A stretch of 30,820 nucleotides of DNA from JABDAD01 sp964409695 (GTDB taxonomy: Bacteria > Pseudomonadota > Alphaproteobacteria > Rickettsiales > Rickettsiaceae): assembly GCA_964409695.1 (NCBI GenBank), contig CAYPDX010000009.1, positions 1 to 30,820 on the forward strand. The letters are read 5' to 3'. Numbering within the stretch: the first letter of the stretch is position 1; the number at the start of each line of letters is the position of its first letter. The notes beneath the pieces were generated by a model that was not told the DNA's origin, made no database searches, and saw only the letters and a program-made list of their open reading frames with translations. Positions 19,142 to 26,650 of this stretch are shown here, piece after piece. Made by a program: the position numbers and the translations under genes.

Positions 19142-19957
19142 TTAATGCGTGTGCTCGCTTTTAGACACACCTTTACCTTTAACTTGAGGCGTAGGATAGG
19201 GTGTTACCGAATTTTTGCCAGAAGTTCGATCAGCCTTTCCAACAGTTTTTTGCAGCTTTTTCACTTCTTTCCTCAACTTAACATTTTCTGCCACTATCTT
19301 TTTTGTTTCTTCTTTAGCTTTTTTTAAATCTCTTGCTGGCTTGTTTTTTTTATATTCATCAAATTTCTTTTTGCAATAATTAACGATTTTATCACGGCCT
19401 GCGGCCAAGACATTACCAACGGCCATAGAAACAGCTACAAGAAAGCCTTTTCTAGGTTTTTTGTGATTATTTACCATATTTTTATAAGCTTTCTTCTGCG
19501 TCGCAGTAGGCTTCTTGTGCTCAACAGACTTTGATGCTTTTATAGGAGATTCCTTTGACTGAGCTGGTTTAGCAACTTCTTCAGCCGTTTTGACAGACTC
19601 ACCTAGCTTTTTTCTGTATTCAGCAGTCTGATTAAGTTTAGCCTCATGCTCAGCCCTCTTCGTCTCACGAAGTTTTTGAATAGCTTTCACCTGCATCGCA
19701 GAGGGAGCCTTGTGCATGCTAGCATTTGATGCTTTTATACGAGCCGCCTTTGCAGCAGCTTCCCTTGCTTTGATAATAGCCATCCCCTCTCTATTATGCT
19801 TAACTAACTCCTCGGTTGTCATCTCTGCAATAGGCTTGCTACCAGTTAAGCTCTTTACTCTATCATACATTTCATTAGTTTTTCTTGTTTTGGCTCTCTC
19901 AAGATCTCTTTGTAATTGAGCATTTCTTTTTGCTTGCTCTTCTAATGACTCAGTCAT
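19142..19957 (-). CDS. Lysine-rich coiled-coil protein of unknown function
   Basis: 271 aa, not recognised as a known family. It is strongly basic and rich in Lys, Ala and Glu. Residues about 1-30 and 205-242 look like coiled-coil helices, the latter with leucine/valine heptads. An internal duplication is visible: IKAS...HK-P-A-Q-KA at about 74-92 and again at 139-157. A hydrophobic segment, GFLVAVSMAVGNVLAAG (171-187), is long enough to insert in or lie on a membrane but is not N-terminal, and there is no signal peptide. The ATG at 19957 has only a weak Shine-Dalgarno. It lies 281 bp upstream of virB3 on the same strand, so it may have its own promoter. A secreted T4SS substrate or a DNA/membrane-associated structural protein are both possible; neither is shown by the sequence. 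Confidence 0.7.
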   Translation of the reverse strand: MTESLEEQAKRNAQLQRDLERAKTRKTNEMYDRVKSLTGSKPIAEMTTEELVKHNREGMAIIKAREAAAKAARIKASNASMHKAPSAMQVKAIQKLRETKRAEHEAKLNQTAEYRKKLGESVKTAEEVAKPAQSKESPIKASKSVEHKKPTATQKKAYKNMVNNHKKPRKGFLVAVSMAVGNVLAAGRDKIVNYCKKKFDEYKKNKPARDLKKAKEETKKIVAENVKLRKEVKKLQKTVGKADRTSGKNSVTPYPTPQVKGKGVSKSEHTH

Positions 19958-20256
19958 AATTTACCAAAATTTTATAATTAACCAAGAGTATGTAGAAGCC
20001 ACAGAAGTTACAAGAAAATATATATAATCTGCCTTTCAACTAATTAATCTGTAGCATTAAAGACGCATATAACAGAGATGGAGAATAGATATCGAGAGAA
20101 GTTTTGACGACGAAAGCACAGAACGTTAAAAGACAGTAAAACTTATTTATAGCTAGGGATTTATAGGAAAAACAAAGTTGAGAAGCGCAGCGCATCCTTT
20201 ATGCGTGAGCATCGCAGACGAAGTTTTGACGACGAAACCACAGCTAGAAATAAGTT
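19958..20256. other. Intergenic stretch carrying repeat sequences
   Basis: 299 bp without a convincing gene. It holds the direct repeat and most of the inverted repeat described separately. A minus-strand TATAAA close to the upstream gene's ATG may be a -10 box, but this is weak. Confidence 0.5.
20098..20243. repeat. Pair of 24-bp direct repeats
   Basis: GAAGTTTTGACGACGAAA followed by G/C and CACAG occurs at 20098-20121 and 20220-20243, with one mismatch in 24. Similarity continues weakly to the left (ATCG-AGA). The second copy lies inside the inverted-repeat element and the first lies just outside it. This pattern suggests a dispersed repeat family with one complete and one partial copy. 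Confidence 0.75.
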
Positions 20257-20260
20257 TTAC
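20136..20260. repeat. 125-bp element bounded by 19-bp inverted repeats
   Basis: GTAAAACTTATTTATAGCT at 20136-20154 is the reverse complement of 20242-20260 with one mismatch. Inside is a short perfect hairpin, CGCAT-CCTTT-ATGCG, at 20191-20205. The right arm overlaps the end of phaB and supplies its TAA stop. It could be a small MITE-like or palindromic element of the type common in Rickettsiales, or a large terminator-like stem for phaB. No transposase is present. Confidence 0.6.
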
Positions 20261-20979
20261 ATGTGGTGACCGCCGTTTATGGAGATAGTCTCCCCCGTAA
20301 TAAATCCCGCATCATCGGATGATAGAAAAATTACAGCTCTTGCTATTTCTTTTGGCTCGCCTAATCTTTTCACTGGAATTTGAGCTATTATTTTATCTAG
20401 CACTTCTGGCGAAACTTTTGCTACCATTTCTGTCGCTATATAACCTGGGGCTACTACATTCACCGTTATATTTTTACTTGCTGTTTCCCTTGCTAAAGCT
20501 TTACTAAATCCTATTATTCCTGCTTTTGCCGCCGAATAATTTGTTTGACCTATCTGCCCAGCTAGCGCATTTATTGAGCTAATATTTATTATTCTACCAA
20601 ATCCATTTTCTCTCATTTGATTTATCACTGCGTGACACATATTAAAACAAGAAGTAAGATTTGTATCAATTACAATATTCCAATCTTCAGCTTTCATTTT
20701 TTGCATCATAGAATCTCTTGTAATCCCGGCATTATTTACAAGAACTTCTACATTTGCTCCAAATTCTTTCTCAATTTCTTGTACTGAACTTATACATTTA
20801 TCATAATTACCTACGTCCCATTTTTTTACATAGATTCCTGTTTCATTATGGAATGCTTGGGCTGTATCATCATTAACATTATAGCTTGCAATAACTTTAT
20901 ACCCAGCACCTTTCAGCGCTATAGAGATTGCTGCACCTATTCCTCTCGTACCACCAGTTACTATTGCAAGTCTTGTCAT
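20257..20979 (-). CDS. phaB: Acetoacetyl-CoA reductase, short-chain dehydrogenase (PhaB/FabG type)
   Basis: 240 aa from the ATG at 20979, chosen because GAGGAA (20983-20988) sits just upstream. A longer reading from 21015 would add 12 unconserved residues and overlap kdsA. The NAD(P) fold shows TGGTRGIG (8-15) and NNAG (82-85). The catalytic set is Ser135, Tyr148 and Lys152 (Y-x3-K). The GQTNYSAAKAG block, PGYIATEMV, IPVKRLGEPKEIA and the NGGHHM end resemble PhaB, which makes (R)-3-hydroxybutyryl-CoA for polyhydroxybutyrate. The closely related FabG, which reduces 3-oxoacyl-ACP in fatty-acid synthesis, cannot be fully excluded. No polymerase gene (phaC) is nearby. It lies 13 nt after kdsA on the same strand, so the two are probably co-transcribed. 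Confidence 0.85.
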   Translation of the reverse strand: MTRLAIVTGGTRGIGAAISIALKGAGYKVIASYNVNDDTAQAFHNETGIYVKKWDVGNYDKCISSVQEIEKEFGANVEVLVNNAGITRDSMMQKMKAEDWNIVIDTNLTSCFNMCHAVINQMRENGFGRIINISSINALAGQIGQTNYSAAKAGIIGFSKALARETASKNITVNVVAPGYIATEMVAKVSPEVLDKIIAQIPVKRLGEPKEIARAVIFLSSDDAGFITGETISINGGHHM

Positions 20980-20982
20980 TGG

Positions 20983-20988
20983 TTCCTC
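20983..20988 (-). promoter_or_regulatory. Shine-Dalgarno site that decides the phaB start
   Basis: GAGGAA on the minus strand, 3 nt before the ATG at 20979. It favours the 240-aa product, which matches family length, over the longer reading from 21015. Confidence 0.7.
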
Positions 20989-20992
20989 ATTA

Positions 20993-21814
20993 TTAAAATC
21001 CTTTGATAAGATCATCTATGGCTTTAAGCCTCTGCAAAATTCCTTTCAGATCTTCTAATTTAAGCATACATGGCCCATCGCTTGGAGCATTATCAGGATC
21101 TTGATGAACCTCAGCAAAAATACCAGCTATCCTTGTAGTTAAAGCAGCCCTTGCTAAAGTTTCAACGAACCTTCTTTCGCCACCACTTTTACCACCTAAT
21201 CTGCTTGGTTGCTGGACAGAATGAGTTGCATCAAAAACTACTGGAAATCCTGTTTCAGCCATAATTGGAAGACCGCGCATATCCGAGATTAAAGTATTAT
21301 ACCCAAAGCTAGTTCCTCTATCGCAAAGCATTATATCTTTTGCACCAAATGAGGTTAACTTGGCCGCAACATTTTTCATATCCCATGGAGCCAGAAATTG
21401 TCCTTTTTTAACTTGTACAGCCCTACCTGTTTTTGCCGCAGCCTCTAACAAGTCTGTTTGTCTACATAGGAATGCAGGGATTTGAAGAATATCTGCCACC
21501 TCTGCAACTTGCGCGCACTGATCTTCTTTATGAACATCTGTAATAACATCGCAACCAAAAGTTTTTTTTACTTCCTCAAAAACCCTAAGAGAAGCCTCTA
21601 AACCAATACCACGAGCGCTTGAAGCGGATGTTCTATTCGCTTTATCAAAAGATGATTTATAAACTAGTGGAATTTTAAGTTCACTAGTTATTTTTATCAG
21701 ATTTTCTGCCATAAACATAGCATGATCTCTTGTTTCCATTTGACATGGCCCAGCTATCAAAACAAATGGTAAATCATTTGATATTTTGATTTTTTCTAAG
21801 TTGATTACATGCAT
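20993..21814 (-). CDS. kdsA: 2-dehydro-3-deoxyphosphooctonate aldolase (Kdo-8-phosphate synthase)
   Basis: 273 aa, full length. It condenses phosphoenolpyruvate with arabinose-5-phosphate to make Kdo-8-phosphate, the committed step for the Kdo core sugar of LPS; cytosolic. Visible family blocks are AGPCQME (21-27), YKSSFDKANRTS, DVHKEDQC, VKKGQFLAPWDM, CDRGTSFGYNTL, FDATHSVQQPS and the EVHQDPDNAPSDGP end. Cys24 in the first block is the position that separates metal-dependent class II enzymes (Cys) from metal-independent ones (Asn, as in E. coli), so a metal-dependent enzyme is predicted. The ATG at 21814 has AGGA 8-11 nt upstream. It lies 39 nt after dnaE on the same strand. Confidence 0.97.
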   Translation of the reverse strand: MHVINLEKIKISNDLPFVLIAGPCQMETRDHAMFMAENLIKITSELKIPLVYKSSFDKANRTSASSARGIGLEASLRVFEEVKKTFGCDVITDVHKEDQCAQVAEVADILQIPAFLCRQTDLLEAAAKTGRAVQVKKGQFLAPWDMKNVAAKLTSFGAKDIMLCDRGTSFGYNTLISDMRGLPIMAETGFPVVFDATHSVQQPSRLGGKSGGERRFVETLARAALTTRIAGIFAEVHQDPDNAPSDGPCMLKLEDLKGILQRLKAIDDLIKGF

Positions 21815-21853
21815 ATTACATTCCTATTTTTAAACATATTTCTACGATTATTT

Positions 21854-24800
21854 CTATTGTTTGGCAAGTTCATTTTCAATATTGAATAATTCATTTTTTG
21901 ATAATTTATGGCGAGATTTAAACAAAATTTTAGCATCAAAATTATTAACATTCAGAATTATTTCAACGTTTGTTTCTTTTTGATCAAATTTCTGAGAAGC
22001 TTCTAAAACGCCAACAATGGCCTCTAATTTTTCATAATTTGCAACTTTGAGCTTTAAGCTTGATGGAATATTATTAAAATACTCTTTGCAATCTATGAGC
22101 TTTGAAACGGTTAGCCTAATACTACCTTCATCTCTGAATGCCTCACATTCAATAATTACACTTGTTTTAGGAGCAATTAAATGTGCATAATCTTTTAAAA
22201 TATTTTCACTAAAAATAGTAACTTCTATATTTCCAGTCGGATCAGAAAGTAACAAAGTTATAAACCTTCCTCTAGCTGACATTCGTGCATCTTTCCGTAG
22301 GATAACTCCTGCTATTTTTACTAGACTACTCCCGTTCGGAAGTGCTTCAAACACATACTTTACAGATTTAATGTCACATTCAGAAAAAGCCTCAGCATAC
22401 TCAGTTAGAGGATGATATGACAAAAACAAACCTAGAACTTCAAGCTCTAAATTAGCTTTTGTTACTAAATCATAATCCTCATAAACACCTATAATATCAT
22501 CTGTTTTTTTGACATTGCCAAATAAACTAAATTGCTGAGTTGATTTATCTTGCATAAAGCGTGTAGAATGAGCGAGTAACTTCTGGACTGCTTCTAGTAA
22601 GGACCTGCGATTAGAAACGACAGAATCAAAACAACCAGCTTTTATTGCGCTCTCTAAGCTTCTTTTTGTAAGAAGTTTACCAGATAATCTTTCTACAAAA
22701 TCTGTTACAGTTTTAAATTCCCCGAACTTTTCTCTGTTTCTTGCTACTTCATCCCCGAAAGCTATTGTTACATTTTTAATTGCCCCAAGACCATAGATAA
22801 TTTTCTTTACGCCATCTTCTTCCGTTATAGCAAACAAGCCGTATGATTTATTCACGTCAGGGGATATAATTTCTATTCCAAGTTTTCCAGCTTCTTCTTT
22901 AAATACATTTATTTTATCCTGATCACCAATATCAAGATTCAAACAAGCAACAAGAAATTCAACTGGATAATTTGCTTTTAAATAAGCAGTTTGGTATGAA
23001 ATAACTGCATAGCTTGCAGCGTGAGCTCTGTTAAAACCATAGCCAGCGAATTTTGCAACCGAAGCAAAAATATCCTTCGCTTGAATTTTTGAAATACCGT
23101 TTTTCTCAGCACCAATTGTAAATAATTTTTCCTGAGATGCCATTTCGGCTTTGATTTTTTTCCCCATTGCCCTTCTAAGTAAATCAGCAGCTCCAAGAGA
23201 ATACCCAGCGAGAACTTTTGCTATTTCTAGAACTTGCTCTTGATATACTATCACCCCATGAGTTTCTACTAACAAAGGCTGAAGCATAGGATGTAGATAA
23301 TCTGGTTTTTGCCTTCCGTGCTTACAGGCTATATATGCTGGTATATTATCCATAGGACCAGGCCTATATAAAGCACCAAGAGCCATTAAATCTTCAATAC
23401 AATCGGGCTTTAATTTTCTCAAGGTATCTTTCATACCAACACTTTCAAACTGGAATACTCCAACAGAAGTTCCTTTTGAAAGCATCTCATAAGTTTTTAG
23501 ATCATCAAACTTCATTGTTGGAAGATCTATATCAACACCAGAATTTTTTATCAACTCAAGGCATTTTGAAATAACGGTAAGTGTTTGCAAACCCAAAAAA
23601 TCAAACTTAACAAGCCCGGCTGATTCAGCATATTTCATTGAATATTGGATGATAGACATATCACCAGCTTGGTCTTTATATAATGGGACCATTTCAAGTA
23701 ATTTAGAACCTGAAATTACAATACCAGCAGCATGAACAGAACAATGCCTATTTAGCCCTTCTAACACTAAAGAAGTATCAAGGACTTGCTTAATCAACTC
23801 ATTATCAGCATTAAAATTATACAAGCCCTTCCCTGAATAGGCCTGTTTTAACTCAGCAACATCAGATAATGCCTGCTCCAAAGTAACTGGATTCACAGCA
23901 TTAAATGGTACAAGCTCTGTTAAATATTCAGCAATTTCATAACGAAGTCCAAGAACCCTTGAAACATCTTTAATTACAGCTTTTGCCTGAAGTTTTCCGA
24001 AAGTAATAATCTGAGCTACCCTCTCATCTCCGTATTTCTGCCTTACATAATTAATAACCTCTTCTCGTCTTTCTTGACAAAAATCAATATCAAAGTCAGG
24101 CATTGAGATTCTTTCGGGGTTTAAGAATCTTTCAAAAAGTAATCCAAATCTAATCGGATCTAAATCCGTAATAAGAAGACTCCAGGCAATAATAGAACCC
24201 GCTCCAGACCCGCGCCCAGGCCCAACATTTATAGCATTTGCCTTGCTCCATTTAATAAAATCTGAAACTATTAAAAAATAACCGGCAAATTTCATTTTCA
24301 AGACAATACTTAGCTCATATTCAAGCCTTTCGAAATATTCCTTGGTAATTTCCTCTTTTTTATCTGATATATTTTCTATATTAAATTTAATGGCTAATCT
24401 TGCGTTTAACCCATCTGTTGCGAGCTGACGTAAATATTCTTCTTCAGTAACACCGCTGGAAAAGCTTGGTAACATTGGCTCATGTTCTTCGGCCCTTACA
24501 CTGCATCTCTCTGCTATATAAGCAGCATTTTCAATGGCTGAGGGTATATCGCTAAAAAGCTCTATCATTTCGTCGGTAGATTTAAAATAGGCCTGGTTAC
24601 TTGCAAATTTTCTATTTGGATTATCTTTTGTAACTCCAGCGGCTATGCAAAGAAGCACATCATGTGCATCATGCATTTTTCCATCTTCGAACAGGACTTT
24701 ATTTGTAGCTACTACTGCAATATCCAGATCACAAGCAAGTTTCAAATATTGAGCTTCTACAGCAATTTCTGCCTGTTCTGAGTGCCTAAAAATTTCAAAA

Positions 24801-25303
24801 TAAAATCTATCACCAAATATAGACAGGAACTTCTTGGAAAGTTCAGTCGCAGATCCAATATTATTTTTACTTATCTCTCTTCCAATAGGACCATCAACAT
24901 ACCCTGATAAAATTATCAAACCCTCAGAACAATTTTCTAAGTCTTGCCAGCGAATATGTTCACAAAACTTCCTATTATTTTGCAAATAAGGGAAGCTCCC
25001 GAGTTTCAGTAAATTTTTATATCCAGCTTCATTCTGTGCAATAATTAAAATTTCAGCAAACTCTGGGTTTTCGTCATCACCCGCATATTTGAGATTAATT
25101 ATCAGCCCATGAATTGGTTGAATTTTATTTTTTGATGCTTCAATGGAGAACTCAAGAGATCCGAAAAGATTCGCCTTATCAGTTATCGCAACTGCTGACA
25201 TATTATTTTTTTTAGCAAGAGCAACAAGCTTTGGAATTTTTATTGTACTTGCAAGTAATGAATATGCGCTCGAAACTCTTAAGTGAACAAAATTTCTAAT
25301 CAT
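21854..25303 (-). CDS. dnaE: DNA polymerase III alpha subunit
   Basis: 1149 aa, close to the E. coli length. It is the catalytic subunit of the replicative polymerase. The order is PHP domain (about 1-280), palm/thumb/fingers with MPDFDIDF giving catalytic Asp405 and Asp407, then VKFDFLGLQTLT carrying the third Asp. A helix-hairpin-helix region follows. The OB fold (VKIAGVILRKDARMSARGRF onwards) sits near 990-1070, before the C-terminal tau-binding part. In the PHP domain the usual HLRxHS motif reads HLRVSS, so one metal-ligand His is replaced by Ser11; proofreading by this domain is therefore unlikely. The ATG overlaps the ugd stop by ATGA (25300-25303), pointing to translational coupling. 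Confidence 0.97.
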   Translation of the reverse strand: MIRNFVHLRVSSAYSLLASTIKIPKLVALAKKNNMSAVAITDKANLFGSLEFSIEASKNKIQPIHGLIINLKYAGDDENPEFAEILIIAQNEAGYKNLLKLGSFPYLQNNRKFCEHIRWQDLENCSEGLIILSGYVDGPIGREISKNNIGSATELSKKFLSIFGDRFYFEIFRHSEQAEIAVEAQYLKLACDLDIAVVATNKVLFEDGKMHDAHDVLLCIAAGVTKDNPNRKFASNQAYFKSTDEMIELFSDIPSAIENAAYIAERCSVRAEEHEPMLPSFSSGVTEEEYLRQLATDGLNARLAIKFNIENISDKKEEITKEYFERLEYELSIVLKMKFAGYFLIVSDFIKWSKANAINVGPGRGSGAGSIIAWSLLITDLDPIRFGLLFERFLNPERISMPDFDIDFCQERREEVINYVRQKYGDERVAQIITFGKLQAKAVIKDVSRVLGLRYEIAEYLTELVPFNAVNPVTLEQALSDVAELKQAYSGKGLYNFNADNELIKQVLDTSLVLEGLNRHCSVHAAGIVISGSKLLEMVPLYKDQAGDMSIIQYSMKYAESAGLVKFDFLGLQTLTVISKCLELIKNSGVDIDLPTMKFDDLKTYEMLSKGTSVGVFQFESVGMKDTLRKLKPDCIEDLMALGALYRPGPMDNIPAYIACKHGRQKPDYLHPMLQPLLVETHGVIVYQEQVLEIAKVLAGYSLGAADLLRRAMGKKIKAEMASQEKLFTIGAEKNGISKIQAKDIFASVAKFAGYGFNRAHAASYAVISYQTAYLKANYPVEFLVACLNLDIGDQDKINVFKEEAGKLGIEIISPDVNKSYGLFAITEEDGVKKIIYGLGAIKNVTIAFGDEVARNREKFGEFKTVTDFVERLSGKLLTKRSLESAIKAGCFDSVVSNRRSLLEAVQKLLAHSTRFMQDKSTQQFSLFGNVKKTDDIIGVYEDYDLVTKANLELEVLGLFLSYHPLTEYAEAFSECDIKSVKYVFEALPNGSSLVKIAGVILRKDARMSARGRFITLLLSDPTGNIEVTIFSENILKDYAHLIAPKTSVIIECEAFRDEGSIRLTVSKLIDCKEYFNNIPSSLKLKVANYEKLEAIVGVLEASQKFDQKETNVEIILNVNNFDAKILFKSRHKLSKNELFNIENELAKQ

Positions 25304-26583
25304 TTACCAACCGTATAATACTTAAAACCAGCTTTAACAACCAACTGTTCATCAGTTACTTTTCTGAAATCTATAAGTACTTTTCTATTCATTACTTCGC
25401 CAATTTTCGCCCAATCAACTTCACTAAATTCTTCCCACTCAGTTAAAATTACTACGGAATCTGCACCTCTACAACAATCTATTATGGAAGAAGCGCAGGT
25501 TACATTCCTAAAATTATACTGCATAAAATTCTCAAGCGCCACAGGGTCATATACTGAGATATTATATCCACTATCAATCAATAATTTTATTATTTCAACA
25601 GATGGACTTTCTCTAACATCATCAGTTCCGGCTTTAAATGCAACACCAAGTATACTAATGTTTTTTCCTTCGGAAGTTGCCTCTATTATCTTATCACTCA
25701 TAAGAGCAAACCTAGACAAATTAGACTCGATAGCTGCATCTAATATTTGGCTGGCACAATCTTTTTGACGAGCAAGAACCGACAAAGCAGACGTATCTTT
25801 TGGAAAACATGATCCACCATAACCAGGGCCAGCTTTAAGAAACAGACTTCCTATTCTTTTATCAAGCCCCACACCTTCTGAAAGCTTGGAAATATCAGCA
25901 CCTATTTTCTCGCAAAGATTCGCCATTTCATTTATGAAAGAAAGTTTGATAGCAAGAAAACTATTTGAAGTATATTTTATCAACTCAGACGTTGTAGTCT
26001 CAGCTTTAACAATAGGAATATTTTTACGTATTTTATTCTCATAAATTCTCTCTAAAATCTCAAAAGAACTTTCATCTGAAGCCCCAATTACAATTCTATC
26101 TGGATTATTATAATCAAACACAGCGGACCCTTCTCGCAGAAACTCTGGATTAGATGCTACCTTATGCTTATAGCCTTTGTTATTTAAATAGGTTGATAGC
26201 TCATTGCAAGTACCTGGTGGAACTGTAGACTTAATAACGATAAGTACATTCTCATCAATATTTCTAGCAGCATTTTCTGCCGCCTCATAAACAAAAGATA
26301 AATTAGCGCTACCATCAGCATTTGATGGAGTTCCAACACAAATAAAAATAGCTTCGCAAAATTTTAGATGAGAATAATTATCGGAGAAATTTATTCTCCC
26401 ATCTGAAATAGCTGATTTTAAATAAGTATCTAACTCATCCTCATAGATAATACATTGACCTTCTCTTAACTTCTCTATCTTAGCAACATCTGAATCTATA
26501 CATAAAACATCATGAGATTCTGTTGTAAACATCACTCCGCTAACAAGCCCTACATAACCAGTCCCAATAATACCTATCTTCAT
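25300..26583 (-). CDS. ugd: UDP-glucose 6-dehydrogenase
   Basis: 427 aa, typical length. It oxidises UDP-glucose to UDP-glucuronate with two NAD+, providing a precursor for surface polysaccharide or modified LPS. The N-terminal Rossmann motif is GIIGTGYVGLVSG (about 4-16). Later blocks are STVPPGT, NPEFLREGSA, and the catalytic GGSCFPKD with Cys259. The C-terminal UDP-binding domain has GVAFKAGTDDVRESP. The ATG at 26583 follows a purine-rich AAGAAGAG stretch that can serve as ribosome site. It heads a leftward run with dnaE, and from family knowledge the same ugd/dnaE pairing occurs in Rickettsia (recalled, not checked here). The gene is divergent from the AsmA-like gene. Confidence 0.96.
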   Translation of the reverse strand: MKIGIIGTGYVGLVSGVMFTTESHDVLCIDSDVAKIEKLREGQCIIYEDELDTYLKSAISDGRINFSDNYSHLKFCEAIFICVGTPSNADGSANLSFVYEAAENAARNIDENVLIVIKSTVPPGTCNELSTYLNNKGYKHKVASNPEFLREGSAVFDYNNPDRIVIGASDESSFEILERIYENKIRKNIPIVKAETTTSELIKYTSNSFLAIKLSFINEMANLCEKIGADISKLSEGVGLDKRIGSLFLKAGPGYGGSCFPKDTSALSVLARQKDCASQILDAAIESNLSRFALMSDKIIEATSEGKNISILGVAFKAGTDDVRESPSVEIIKLLIDSGYNISVYDPVALENFMQYNFRNVTCASSIIDCCRGADSVVILTEWEEFSEVDWAKIGEVMNRKVLIDFRKVTDEQLVVKAGFKYYTVGK

Positions 26584-26650
26584 CTCTTCTTTTATCTAAA
26601 ATTTACATGCCACCAAATTACCTAAAATAAAATAAAAGTAAACATCCAAA
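26584..26650. promoter_or_regulatory. Divergent promoter region between ugd and the AsmA-like gene
   Basis: 67 bp separating two genes read in opposite directions, so promoters for both are expected within or overlapping it. On the plus strand TTTACA (26602-26607) is followed 15 nt later by TAAAAT (26623-26628), a suboptimal but recognisable -35/-10 pair for the AsmA-like gene. No clear matching pair is seen for ugd. Confidence 0.3.

Noticed and set aside
20980..21015. Longer phaB start at 21015
   Set aside because: Adds 12 unconserved residues and overlaps kdsA; the ATG at 20979 has a strong Shine-Dalgarno and matches family length.
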